In this document: piece by piece, positions 7,546 to 14,721 of the stretch | Layout of the letters: each line of letters begins with the position of its first letter | Numbering within the stretch: the stretch's first letter is position 1 | Assembly (NCBI GenBank): GCA_012026715.1 | Contig: VEPB01000137.1 | Coordinates: forward strand, 1-15,693 | Origin: Methylococcaceae bacterium | Lineage (GTDB): Bacteria; Pseudomonadota; Gammaproteobacteria; Methylococcales; Methylococcaceae | Length of the DNA: 15,693 nucleotides | Direction: 5' to 3' | Notes under the pieces: generated by a model | Databases searched by the model: none | What the model was told of the DNA's origin: nothing | Seen by the model: the letters and a program-made list of their open reading frames with translations, nothing else | Program-made: the position numbers and the translations under genes

Positions 7546-8391
7546 ATGACGACGATATCCCCAGAATCCGAATCCTACCTTGACCGCCGTTTCGGCGGGA
7601 TTACGCGGCTTTACGGCGTCGAAGGCCTGCGGCGCTTGCGCGAGGCCCATGTGTGCGTGGTGGGGGTCGGCGGGGTCGGGTCGTGGGCGGCCGAGGCGCT
7701 GGCGCGCAGCGCCGTGGGCACGCTGACCCTGATCGACCTGGACAACGTGGCGGTGTCCAACGTCAACCGCCAGATTCATGCCCTCGACGGCGCCTACGGC
7801 ACGGCCAAGGTGCGCGCCATGGCCGAGCGTATCGCCGCCATCAACCCGGCCTGTCGGGTGATCCAGGTGGAAGATTTCGTCACGGTGGACAACGTGGCGG
7901 AGCTGATCACCCGCGACTTCCACTGGGTGCTGGATTGCATGGACGCCTTCCGCATCAAGGCGGCGCTGGCGGCCCATTGCCGCCGCACCAAGATCAAGCT
8001 GGTCACCGTGGGGGCGGCCGGCGGCATGACCGATCCCACCCGCATCAAGGTGCTGGATCTGAGCCGCACCGCCCAGGACCCGCTGTTGGCGCGGACCCGC
8101 AAGCAGCTGCGCGACCGCCACGGCTTTCCCGCCAACCCGCAGCGGCGGTTCTCCATTCCCGCGGTGTTTTCCGACGAACATGCCCTCTATCCCACCGCCG
8201 ACGGCGGCGTCTGCCAGCAGCGCGATCCCGGCGCCGCCGCGTCCGGGCTCAATTGCGCCGGTGGCATCGGTTCGGTCATGACGGTGACGGCCAGCTTCGG
8301 GCTGGTGGCTGTCTCGTTGGTGCTGAACCGGCTGGCGGGCAGGCTGCCCAAGGGCTATGCCGGCGCGGTCCCGGCCCGCGCGGCCCTTTAG
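7546..8391 (+). CDS. tcdA: tRNA threonylcarbamoyladenosine dehydratase TcdA (CsdL/YgdL)
   Basis: The 281-residue product closely resembles the E. coli TcdA that I know (268 aa). It is an E1-like, ATP-dependent enzyme that dehydrates t6A at position 37 of ANN-decoding tRNAs to cyclic t6A. Visible hallmarks are RRFGGITRLYG at residues 14-24, the nucleotide-binding loop GVGGVGS at 40-46, LIDLDNV with Asp64, and NRQIHA from Asn74. CRRTKIKLVT and a C-terminal NCAGGIGSVMTVTASFG block that aligns with NCASGFG-type sequences in the family are also present. The ATG at 7546 has no clear Shine-Dalgarno. A GTG at 7513 in the same frame would add 11 arginine-rich residues that look unlike the family. The DUF455 gene starts 26 bases after the stop. 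In E. coli the sulfur donors CsdA/CsdE assist; neither is visible here. Confidence 0.95.
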   Translation: MTTISPESESYLDRRFGGITRLYGVEGLRRLREAHVCVVGVGGVGSWAAEALARSAVGTLTLIDLDNVAVSNVNRQIHALDGAYGTAKVRAMAERIAAINPACRVIQVEDFVTVDNVAELITRDFHWVLDCMDAFRIKAALAAHCRRTKIKLVTVGAAGGMTDPTRIKVLDLSRTAQDPLLARTRKQLRDRHGFPANPQRRFSIPAVFSDEHALYPTADGGVCQQRDPGAAASGLNCAGGIGSVMTVTASFGLVAVSLVLNRLAGRLPKGYAGAVPARAAL

Positions 8392-8417
8392 GTTGGTGCA
8401 ACGTGGATCCTTGTGCC

Positions 8418-9227
8418 ATGACATCGCTGTTCGATTGCGCCGAAGCCGTGCTGCTGTCGGATGCGATCGACCGCAAGGTCGAGCTGACCTTGCAGGCTGC
8501 CGATGACTGGCGCAACCATCGCCTCGATCTGAACCGGTCCAGCGATCCGCTGCCCATCGAGGCCCTGCGGTTGCCGCCGCGCCCCGAGCAGGTGGAGCCG
8601 CGCATGCTGCGCAAGCGCAAGCTCGCCAGCGCGGAGGGCCGGTTGGCGCTGCTGCACGCCGTCGCCCACATCGAATTCAGCGCCATCCAGCTGGCGTGGG
8701 ACCATCTCTACCGGTTCAGCGGCATGCCGCAAGCCTATTACGCCGACTGGCTGGGGGTGGCGGAGGACGAGGCCCGGCATTTCCTCATGATCCGCGAGCG
8801 GCTGCGGTCACTGGGGGCGGACTACGGCGACCTGCCGGCCCATGGCGGGCTGTGGGGGCTGGCCAGGGAAACCGCCGCCGACGTGCTGGCGCGCATGGCC
8901 TTGTTGCCGCGTTTCATGGAGGCGCGCGGACTGGATGTGACGCCGGGCATCATGCAGCGGCTGGAAGCCGCCGGCGATGCGGAGAGCGTCGCCTGCCTGC
9001 AGCTGATCCTGGACGAGGAAGTGGGCCACGTGGCCCTCGGCAGCCGCTGGTTCGGCTGGGAATGCCAACGCCGCGGGCTGGTGCCGGAGACGGCTTACGT
9101 CGAACTGGTGGAGCGCCACCTCCGCGGCCAGATCCGCGGTCCCTTCAACGACGACCTGCGGCGCCGGGCCGGCTTCAGCGACGACGAGTTGGCCAGGTTG
9201 CGGCGGATGGCGCAGCCTGAACGCTAA
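8418..9227 (+). CDS. DUF455 family ferritin-like protein (putative di-metal)
   Basis: The 269-residue product has the DUF455 pattern. Its helical core carries Glu86 in HIEFSAIQLAWD, the first ExxH at Glu118-His121 (EDEARHF), ARGLDVTPG near 169-177, and the second ExxH at Glu201-His204 (EEVGHVALG). Paired ExxH motifs with an additional Glu are the metal ligands of ferritin-like diiron proteins, so a dinuclear iron or manganese site is likely. No reaction is firmly known to me for this family. The short gap after tcdA suggests co-transcription. Diiron proteins of this fold include the tRNA hydroxylase MiaE, so a tRNA-related role is a possible but unproven reading. An in-frame GTG at 8403, nine bases after AGG, is an alternative start adding five residues. 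No signal peptide; cytoplasmic. Confidence 0.9.
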   Translation: MTSLFDCAEAVLLSDAIDRKVELTLQAADDWRNHRLDLNRSSDPLPIEALRLPPRPEQVEPRMLRKRKLASAEGRLALLHAVAHIEFSAIQLAWDHLYRFSGMPQAYYADWLGVAEDEARHFLMIRERLRSLGADYGDLPAHGGLWGLARETAADVLARMALLPRFMEARGLDVTPGIMQRLEAAGDAESVACLQLILDEEVGHVALGSRWFGWECQRRGLVPETAYVELVERHLRGQIRGPFNDDLRRRAGFSDDELARLRRMAQPER

Positions 9228-9336
9228 CATGCGCGACATCGGTCCTCATGGGTCGGACGCCCGAGGCGTTGCCCGGTCGAAGGCCTGAGCTTAGGAACAG
9301 GGCGGAGTAGCTTCCCTGAATCCTTTGTTCCGCTGG

Positions 9337-9630
9337 CTATCCGGGGAAGAAGGTTTTTACTACGATGGCGATAATGCCGCCGACGATGACCCCCAGCATC
9401 CATTTCATGGCTTTCATTTCGCCATGGATGGATTCCAGCTTGGTATCCATGCGCAACTCCGATTCCCGCACTTCTTGCCGAACTGCCTCGACGTCACGGC
9501 GGGTCGCCAGTTCTTGTCCTACCTCAACATCCCGAAGGGCATCGGAAATCCCTTCCGCCTGACGTTCGTCAAAACCGGCTTCGCGCAGTTTGCGGATAAA
9601 TTTATGAGTGTCGAATGTAACCGATGCCAT
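9337..9630 (-). CDS. DUF1640-type small coiled-coil membrane protein, 97 aa
   Basis: The N-terminus ASVTFDTHKFIRKLREAGFD is characteristic of the DUF1640/CCDC90-like bacterial family. A heptad-rich coiled coil (ELATRRDVEAVRQEVRESELR) spans about residues 40-75. A C-terminal membrane segment (MLGVIVGGIIAIVV, about residues 78-92) ends in KTFFPG. The expected topology is a cytoplasmic coil anchored by its C-terminus. AGGTGA at 9635-9640 on this strand, four bases before the ATG, supports the start. The bacterial function is unknown; mitochondrial relatives include the MCU regulator MCUR1. It stands alone and faces away from cbpA. Confidence 0.85.
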   Translation of the reverse strand: MASVTFDTHKFIRKLREAGFDERQAEGISDALRDVEVGQELATRRDVEAVRQEVRESELRMDTKLESIHGEMKAMKWMLGVIVGGIIAIVVKTFFPG

Positions 9631-9800
9631 AGCTTCACCTGTATCGCAAGTCTATCATGCGCGCGATAGAGTCGGTGCCAGGGGAGTTCCGCGCCACCTA
9701 GCTTCGGCGATCTCGATTTGGCAGGCGGCGGTTCGGATTTTCCGCGGTGTAGAAGGCCTCTTTGCAAACGCTCATTAGCGTTCGATCGCGCTATGGATTC

Positions 9801-10727
9801 ATGAAATACAAAGACTATTACAAAATCCTCGGCGTCGCGCGCGGAGCGCCTGCCGATGACATCAAGAAGGCCTACCGGCGGCTCGCCCGCAAGTACCACC
9901 CGGACGTGTCCAAGGAAAAGGATGCCGAGGAGAAGTTCAAGGCGGTGGCGGAGGCCTACGAAACCCTGAGCGACGCGGAGAAGCGGGCGGCCTATGACCA
10001 GTTGGGCAGCTACCAGCCGGGTCAGCATTTCAAGCCACCGCCGGGTTGGGAACAACGCTTCGGCGGTGGCTTCGCGTTCGACGAGATCGATCTTTCCGAC
10101 CTGTTTTCCTCCTTCACGGGACGCGCCGGTTCCAACCGCCGGGGCAGCGCCGTGCCGGTGCCGGGACAGGATTTCGAGGTGACCGCCCAGATCACCCTGG
10201 AGCAGGCTTACGCCGGCACCGAGCTGACGCTGAGCGCGAGGGGACCGGAGTTCACCGCCGAAGGCTTCGTTCAGCCGCGGGCGCCGAAAACCATCAAGGC
10301 CCGCATTCCGAAAGGAGCCACCGACGGCCAGCGCCTGCGGCTGCCCGGCAAGGGCGGCAAGGGCCTGAACGGCGGCGGCGACGGCAATCTCTACGTGACC
10401 ATCAGCCTGCTGCCCCACCGGTTGTTCCGGGCCAGCGGCCACGACCTCTCTATCGATCTGCCGTTGGCCCCGTGGGAAGCGGTGCTGGGCACTTCGCTGG
10501 AAGTGCCGACCCTGAGCGGCGCGGTGCGGCTCAAGGTGCCGGCCGGTACCCGCGCCGGCCAGCAGCTGCGCATCGCCGACCGTGGCTTGCCCAAGCCGCG
10601 CGGCGGCGCGGGCGATCTGTTGGCGATCGTGCAGATCGCGGTGCCGACCGCCGTCGGCGAAAAGGAAAAGGCGCTTTACCAGGCGCTCGCCGAGCAATCG
10701 CAGTTCAACCCGCGGGGCCATTTCTGA
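9801..10727 (+). CDS. cbpA: DnaJ-class co-chaperone, CbpA type
   Basis: The 308-residue product has the CbpA layout. A J-domain covers residues 4-70 (KDYYKILGVARGA, HPD at 33-35, EAYETLSDAEKRAAYDQLG). A short Gly/Phe-rich stretch includes WEQRFGGGF. Two C-terminal substrate-binding domains carry VTAQITLEQAYAGTELTLS and KARIPKGATDGQRLRLPGKGG. There is no CxxCxGxG zinc-finger region, which separates it from DnaJ. It should stimulate DnaK ATPase activity and bind DNA and misfolded proteins. The usual neighbour cbpM, encoding its modulator, does not follow; the next gene is an unrelated aldolase. The ATG at 9801 places the J-domain at the canonical position. No good Shine-Dalgarno is visible. An in-frame TTG at 9762 would add 13 residues and is less likely. 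Confidence 0.95.
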   Translation: MKYKDYYKILGVARGAPADDIKKAYRRLARKYHPDVSKEKDAEEKFKAVAEAYETLSDAEKRAAYDQLGSYQPGQHFKPPPGWEQRFGGGFAFDEIDLSDLFSSFTGRAGSNRRGSAVPVPGQDFEVTAQITLEQAYAGTELTLSARGPEFTAEGFVQPRAPKTIKARIPKGATDGQRLRLPGKGGKGLNGGGDGNLYVTISLLPHRLFRASGHDLSIDLPLAPWEAVLGTSLEVPTLSGAVRLKVPAGTRAGQQLRIADRGLPKPRGGAGDLLAIVQIAVPTAVGEKEKALYQALAEQSQFNPRGHF

Positions 10728-10845
10728 CGGGGCGCGGGTGGGCGCTACCGGTTTCGCCGAATCGTGTTTCCCATGGCAGCTCGAATCGATGGGCCGGAGG
10801 GGCCGGCGGCTGTGAAGGAGGTCGCGTCGCGGCAAGCGGTCTGGG

Positions 10846-10851
10846 TATCAT
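10846..10851 (+). promoter_or_regulatory. Possible -10 element upstream of the aldolase gene
   Basis: TATCAT matches the sigma-70 -10 consensus at five of six positions, with TG four bases before it. A start near 10858 would leave a leader of about 33 bases. No recognisable -35 hexamer sits at the right distance, so this is weak. Confidence 0.25.
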
Positions 10852-10890
10852 GGCAGGGTCGGGATTGCCAATGCCCGGGAGCTTATCGGC

Positions 10891-11775
10891 ATGACGGAAC
10901 CTCTGCGCGGCCTGTGGTGCGCGACGCTGACCCCGCTGAATCGCGCCGGCGGCATTGATTTCGCCCGCTTCGCCGGCCACGCCCGGAATTTGCTCGCCCG
11001 CGGCGTCGATGGCATCGTGCCCTTCGGAACCTCGGGCGAAGGCCCGTCGTTTTCCGTCGCCGAGCGGAACGCGGCGCTCGATAGCCTATTGGCTGCCGGT
11101 GTTGCCCCGGAACGCATGGCGCCCGCCATCGGTTGCACCGCCCTGAGCGATACGGTGGCGCTGGCCGGCCACGCGCTGCGGAGCGGTTGTCCGCGCTGCC
11201 TGGTGGTGCCGCCGTTGTTCTGGAAAGACGTGTCGGAGGAGGCGGTGTTCCGCTATTACGCGGCCCTCATCGAGGCGGTGGCCGACGACCGGTTGCGGAT
11301 TTATCTCTATCACATTCCGCAGGTCTCCGCCGTTCCGATCAGCGTGGAAACCGTCGCCAGGCTCGCCGAAGCCTTTCCGGGTGTCATCGCCGGGGTCAAG
11401 GACAGCGCGGCCGAGTTCGCGCATACCGCCGCTCTGGTCAAGCGATTGCCGCGGCTGGCAATTCTGACCGGGTTCGAGCCCCATCTGCCGGAGCTGATGC
11501 AGATCGGCTGTGCCGGTACCATTTGCGGACTCGCCAACCTCTGGCCGGAACGGATCGCCGAGCTGATGCGGCCGGACGCTTCTCCGGAAGAGGTCTCGCA
11601 GGTCAGGGCCGCTCTGAGCATCCTTCACCGCCAGGGTTTCGTGCCGTCCCTGAAAGCGGTGCTGGCCCGCCGCTCCGGCAATCCGGACTGGTGCCGGGTA
11701 CGCCCGCCGTTAATGGCGGTGGCCGATGAGGGCCGGGAAGAACTGTTGTCGAGCCTGGCCAGGGCGGGGTTTTAG
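10891..11775 (+). CDS. Dihydrodipicolinate synthase/N-acetylneuraminate lyase superfamily aldolase
   Basis: The 294-residue class I aldolase (TIM barrel) carries the superfamily signatures. GTSGEG at residues 46-51 is the pyruvate carboxylate-binding loop. Tyr140 lies in YLYHIP, and the Schiff-base Lys170 in IAGVKDSA. It should condense or cleave a pyruvate-containing 2-keto acid. In true DapA the Tyr-region motif continues as YNxPxRT, whose Arg binds aspartate semialdehyde. Here it reads YHIPQVS, so the Arg is absent. I therefore favour a 2-keto-3-deoxy sugar acid aldolase or related activity over lysine biosynthesis, but the substrate is not determined. CGGGAG at 10876-10881, nine bases upstream, supports the ATG. 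There are no pathway neighbours; it appears monocistronic. Confidence 0.88.
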   Translation: MTEPLRGLWCATLTPLNRAGGIDFARFAGHARNLLARGVDGIVPFGTSGEGPSFSVAERNAALDSLLAAGVAPERMAPAIGCTALSDTVALAGHALRSGCPRCLVVPPLFWKDVSEEAVFRYYAALIEAVADDRLRIYLYHIPQVSAVPISVETVARLAEAFPGVIAGVKDSAAEFAHTAALVKRLPRLAILTGFEPHLPELMQIGCAGTICGLANLWPERIAELMRPDASPEEVSQVRAALSILHRQGFVPSLKAVLARRSGNPDWCRVRPPLMAVADEGREELLSSLARAGF

Positions 11776-11851
11776 CTCATCGAGAGCGATTGCCGGCGAA
11801 TCGGTACTACCGGCCGCTCATGGCCGCTAAGGCATTTGCCTCAGGGGGGTA

Positions 11852-11861
11852 GTGATATCAC
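11852..11861. repeat. Perfect 10-base palindrome (possible operator)
   Basis: GTGATATCAC is fully self-complementary and sits in a spacer 66 bases before a sigma-54-like promoter element. It could be a half-palindromic operator for a dimeric regulator. A chance occurrence is also plausible at this length. Confidence 0.25.
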
Positions 11862-11926
11862 CGATTCTGTTGGGAGATAGCTTGAGGGTTGTGCTGCAAG
11901 GCGCTGATTTCGTGGATGTGTCCGGG

Positions 11927-11942
11927 TGGCATGATGCCTGCT
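11927..11942 (+). promoter_or_regulatory. Sigma-54-like promoter element (-24/-12)
   Basis: The string TGGCATGATGCCTGCT matches the TGGCAYG-N4-TTGCW consensus except for one T-to-C change in the -12 box. The GG and GC doublets are spaced by exactly 12 bases, as RpoN requires. It predicts a start near 11953. No bound enhancer site was identified. Confidence 0.35.
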
Positions 11943-11952
11943 ACTTGAGAGG

Positions 11953-12034
11953 GTCACGGAGCCTACCATGACGATCGCCAGGGAGGGCGTGGCAAGGAGC
12001 CAACCGGCCCGGTGCATGCACCGGGCTTCTTTTT
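11953..12034 (+). ncRNA. Candidate ~80-nt small RNA
   Basis: This is inferred from the sigma-54-like element upstream and the strong terminator at its end, which would release an ~80-base transcript before any large gene. The interval holds several GGA triplets (acGGAgc, agGGAgg, aaGGAgc), as in RNAs that bind CsrA/RsmA. It has no match to an RNA family that I recognise. The alternative is an attenuated leader of the sulfotransferase gene. Confidence 0.25.
12007..12034 (+). terminator. Rho-independent terminator
   Basis: An 8-bp stem GCCCGGTG/CACCGGGC closes a CATG loop (12007-12026). The run TTCTTTTT follows directly at 12027-12034. It would end transcripts from the aldolase gene or from a promoter inside the spacer. 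Confidence 0.82.
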
Positions 12035-12172
12035 AGGCGGCGATAACCCCTGAGGTTGTTGCATCGAAGCCTTGCCAGGCGTCCACGACGGGCCGGCGTT
12101 GTTTCGATCGACTCGCCGGCCGGCGGCCGCGCGGCGCCCCATGCGTTCGATACGGTGCCTTCGCAAATTGCC

Positions 12173-13693
12173 ATGACCAACTATCTTCAGCGCGGATACA
12201 TCGCGATCCAGGCCAAGAACACCGCGGAAGCGGCCGAGTGGTTTCAGAAGGCCGTGGAGGCCGATCCCAAGGATGCCCAGGCCAAGGCTTGCCTTGGCCA
12301 GTCCTTGTGCTGGCTGGGGCGGCGCGCCGAGGGGCTGCAGATTCTGCGGCAATCCGGCCAACTGCTGGCCAAGAAGGCGCGCAAGACCAAGGACATCGGC
12401 CAACTCCTGGGTCTCACCGAGCAGCTGCAGCACTGGAATGACTACCAGGGCGCCCTGGAGCTGGGGCGGCAGGCGGTGGACATCAACCGCGCCGAAGTGC
12501 GCGGCTTCCAACTGCTGACCTTGACCCATTGGCGGCTCAACCAGGCCAAACAGGCGCTGGAAACGGCCCGCCAGGCGGTCAGGCTGGCGCCCCAGAGCGC
12601 CACGCTGCAAATACTCCTGGCTACGCTCGAAGCCCAGGAGAAACTGACGGACTCTGCCCGCAAGCGGTTTGAAAAGGTCTTGCTGGGCCCGCTCAGCCCC
12701 GAGGAAAAATTCCGCGCCCACAAGGAACTAGGCCGGCTTCTGGATAAGGTCGGCGACTACGGCCCGGCCTTCCGGCATTTGGACGCGGCCGGCGAGATTT
12801 CCGCCCTGCTGCCGCAAGTGAAGGCCCAGAACCAGGCTCAGGTGCCGGCCATGCTGCGTGCCCACCGGGCCGGGTTCGACCGCGAACTGATGGGCCGCTG
12901 GGCCTCGCTGGAGTTCCCGGCAGACCAGCCGGCGCCCATCTTCCTGCTGGGCTTCATGCGCTCCGGCACCACCCTGACCCAGGAAGTGCTGGATGCCCAC
13001 AGCCAAATCTTCGTGGCCGACGAGACCGACTTCATCTACCAGCTTTACCAGGAGCTGAACCGGCTGGTGCCGGGCAACGCCACCACGCCGGAAAGGCTCC
13101 GCAGTCTGGGCGAGGCGGAAATCCGGCAGCTGCGGGCCTTTTATTGGGGGCAGGTACGGGCGCGCTACGGCGACGACCTGGGCGGCCGCCGTCTGGTGGA
13201 CAAGACCACCATGAACACCATCGACCTGGGGCTGATCAACGTCGTCTTCCCCGATGCCCGCATCCTGTTCGTGATGCGCGATCCGCGCGACGTCTGCCTC
13301 AGTTGCTTCTCCCAGGTGATGATCCCGACGCCTTCCACCGTGCATCTGCTCACCTGGGAAGGCACCGCGCGGTTCTATGCCCAGGTCATGGAATGGTGGG
13401 GCTACGTCAAGGGCGAGATGGTCACACCCTACATCGAATTCCGCTACGAAGATGCGGTCACGGAATTCGAGGCCACGTTCCGGCGGGTATTTGAGTTTCT
13501 GGGGCTCGACTGGGACGGCTCGGTGGCCGACTTCCACCGCCGCGCCGCCGGCAAATACATCAACAGCCCCAGCTTCAGCCAGGTGGCCCAGCCGCTGTAT
13601 TCCTCCTCGATATCGCGCTGGAAGCACTACGCGGCGGAGTTCGAGCCGATAGAGCCGGCGCTGGCGCCCTTCGTCGCCGAGTTCGGCTACTGA
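12173..13693 (+). CDS. TPR-domain sulfotransferase, 506 aa
   Basis: About residues 1-200 are helical TPR-like repeats (for example YLQRGYIAIQAKNTAEAAEWFQKAVEADP, followed by ALETARQAVRLAPQSATLQILLATLE). About residues 250-500 form a sulfotransferase domain. The 5'-phosphosulfate loop is FLLGFMRSGTTL at 257-268, with Phe-Met where Pro is common. The 3'-phosphate motif RDPRDV is at 369-374, and a late KYINSPSFSQVAQPLYSSSISRWKHY segment is typical of TPR-linked bacterial sulfotransferases. It should transfer sulfate from PAPS to a protein, glycan or lipid; the acceptor is unknown, and the TPRs may recognise it. No signal peptide is visible, so it acts in the cytoplasm. The ATG at 12173 has no clear Shine-Dalgarno. 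The open frame extends back to a TTG at 12056, but those residues are arginine-rich and unlike the family. A terminator follows the stop. Confidence 0.9.
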   Translation: MTNYLQRGYIAIQAKNTAEAAEWFQKAVEADPKDAQAKACLGQSLCWLGRRAEGLQILRQSGQLLAKKARKTKDIGQLLGLTEQLQHWNDYQGALELGRQAVDINRAEVRGFQLLTLTHWRLNQAKQALETARQAVRLAPQSATLQILLATLEAQEKLTDSARKRFEKVLLGPLSPEEKFRAHKELGRLLDKVGDYGPAFRHLDAAGEISALLPQVKAQNQAQVPAMLRAHRAGFDRELMGRWASLEFPADQPAPIFLLGFMRSGTTLTQEVLDAHSQIFVADETDFIYQLYQELNRLVPGNATTPERLRSLGEAEIRQLRAFYWGQVRARYGDDLGGRRLVDKTTMNTIDLGLINVVFPDARILFVMRDPRDVCLSCFSQVMIPTPSTVHLLTWEGTARFYAQVMEWWGYVKGEMVTPYIEFRYEDAVTEFEATFRRVFEFLGLDWDGSVADFHRRAAGKYINSPSFSQVAQPLYSSSISRWKHYAAEFEPIEPALAPFVAEFGY

Positions 13694-13732
13694 TCGACGC
13701 CGTCAAAGCGGCGCAACGCCGTTCCAAAAGAC

Positions 13733-13764
13733 AAAGGGGGCAAGGCTTGCGCCTTGCCCCCTTT
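13733..13764. terminator. Bidirectional hairpin terminator between convergent genes
   Basis: The perfect 14-bp arms AAAGGGGGCAAGGC and GCCTTGCCCCCTTT enclose a TTGC loop. On the minus strand the hairpin is followed by CTTTT-rich sequence (TTTGTCTTTT). On the plus strand only the TTT within the arm serves as tail. It sits between the sulfotransferase stop and the end of the convergent Lcl gene. Confidence 0.85.
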
Positions 13765-13794
13765 GCGGGGATCGCCTAAGGCAAAAGTTTCGCT

Positions 13795-14721
13795 TTAAGC
13801 CGTGGCGGCCTTGCGGCGAGCGCGTCCCACCAGGCCCATCAGAGCGGAGCCGAGCAGCCACACGGCGCCGGGAACCGGCACCACGGTGCTGGTGTTGTCA
13901 CGCACGACCAGGGCGACGCCGTTCGGGATGGGCATATAGATCCAGGGATCCGGGCTGAGATCCAACACTCCCCGATCGGACAAATGCTGGATCCCTGAAG
14001 CGAAGTTCGTCGACCAGACCGTGGCTTGAGGCTGGTTATTGTCGTTCACGCTGCTGAAGGTCCCCGTGAAATACTCGGCCTGCTCGAAATTGGTGAACGG
14101 ATTCAGGTTAATGGGCGGATTGGTTTGGGAAACGCCGTAGGTTCCCGGGTCGCGCAGCACGCCTGTGGTGGTGAACATCGCCTGCATGCCGAACACGTCG
14201 TAATACAGGTGGGTCAGCTCGCTGGGCGAGTTGCTGAAGTTGTGGGAGACGTCATAGGTGCCGTTGAAAGCTGAGTCGCCCATTTGGCCGAGTTGGAAGG
14301 AACTGCCATTGAGCGGTTTCGCTTCCGGTAGCCGCCAGTCGTTGTGGCCGGACCAGTTGGTGCTGTTCAGCCAGTTGACGAAGGCGATCGCGCCGTAGAT
14401 GGTCATGTGCCCATCGGCGACGTGGCTGCCTGCCCCGAGATCCCACTCGGCATCGCTCAAGCTTACGTTTCCGGCAAGCGGATCGTTGTAAGAAGGCGTC
14501 CTTGCAAGAACGTCGGTAATGAACTGGTCCTTTGCAGCATTGCTTGCCAACCCGTTGTATATGGAGGCAAACAGATTGGCGTCCTTGGCCCACATCAGAT
14601 TGGTGCCGGTGTCGGTGACGGTCGTGCCGTTGTCCGTCAGCGCAGCATGGCCCGCGGACGCGGCAAAGACGCCGGCCAAAGCCAGGGCGGCCGTAAGACT
14701 GGATTTCAGTGGATGAGACAT
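13795..14721 (-). CDS. Secreted Lcl-domain (DUF1566) protein with VPLPA/PEP-CTERM-like sorting tail
   Basis: The 308-residue product begins with a signal peptide (SSLTAALALAGVFAASAGHA, cleavage after residue 26). The mature part has the DUF1566/Lcl signatures TVTDTGTNLMWAKDAN near residue 35 and NDWRLPEAKPL near residue 125. These mark a C-type-lectin-like or adhesin-type fold seen in secreted surface proteins. The last 28 residues read VPVPGAVWLLGSALMGLVG and then a basic RARRK cluster. This is the tripartite short motif, membrane helix and basic end of VPLPA-CTERM/PEP-CTERM sorting signals, which an exosortase would process. A strong GAGGAG (14728-14733, six bases before the ATG) fixes the start. 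No exosortase is visible in the window. The hairpin at 13733-13764 should end its transcript. Confidence 0.88.
   Translation of the reverse strand: MSHPLKSSLTAALALAGVFAASAGHAALTDNGTTVTDTGTNLMWAKDANLFASIYNGLASNAAKDQFITDVLARTPSYNDPLAGNVSLSDAEWDLGAGSHVADGHMTIYGAIAFVNWLNSTNWSGHNDWRLPEAKPLNGSSFQLGQMGDSAFNGTYDVSHNFSNSPSELTHLYYDVFGMQAMFTTTGVLRDPGTYGVSQTNPPINLNPFTNFEQAEYFTGTFSSVNDNNQPQATVWSTNFASGIQHLSDRGVLDLSPDPWIYMPIPNGVALVVRDNTSTVVPVPGAVWLLGSALMGLVGRARRKAATA

Larger units (their letters stand above)
11776..12172 (+). other. Intergenic region with regulatory or small-RNA signals
   Basis: No convincing protein gene lies in these ~400 bases. They contain a small imperfect hairpin (AGGC/GCCT, 11830-11841), a 10-base palindrome at 11852-11861, a sigma-54-like element at 11927-11942, and an intrinsic terminator at 12007-12034. 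After the terminator there are ~140 bases of plain GC-rich sequence up to the sulfotransferase start. Confidence 0.6.

Noticed and set aside
9519..10835. Minus-strand open frame of about 438 codons over cbpA
   Set aside because: CbpA is unmistakable on the plus strand. The antisense translation has no domain and overlaps the DUF1640 gene in another frame.
11968..12036. 22-codon open frame with GGAG eight bases upstream, ending at the terminator tail
   Set aside because: Half of it is the terminator hairpin and its T-run, so the open frame is probably accidental. A leader peptide cannot be excluded, but nothing supports it (no run of regulatory codons).
12056..12172. TTG start extending the sulfotransferase by 39 residues
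   Set aside because: The extra residues are Arg/Ala-rich and unlike the TPR region, and no ribosome site precedes 12056.
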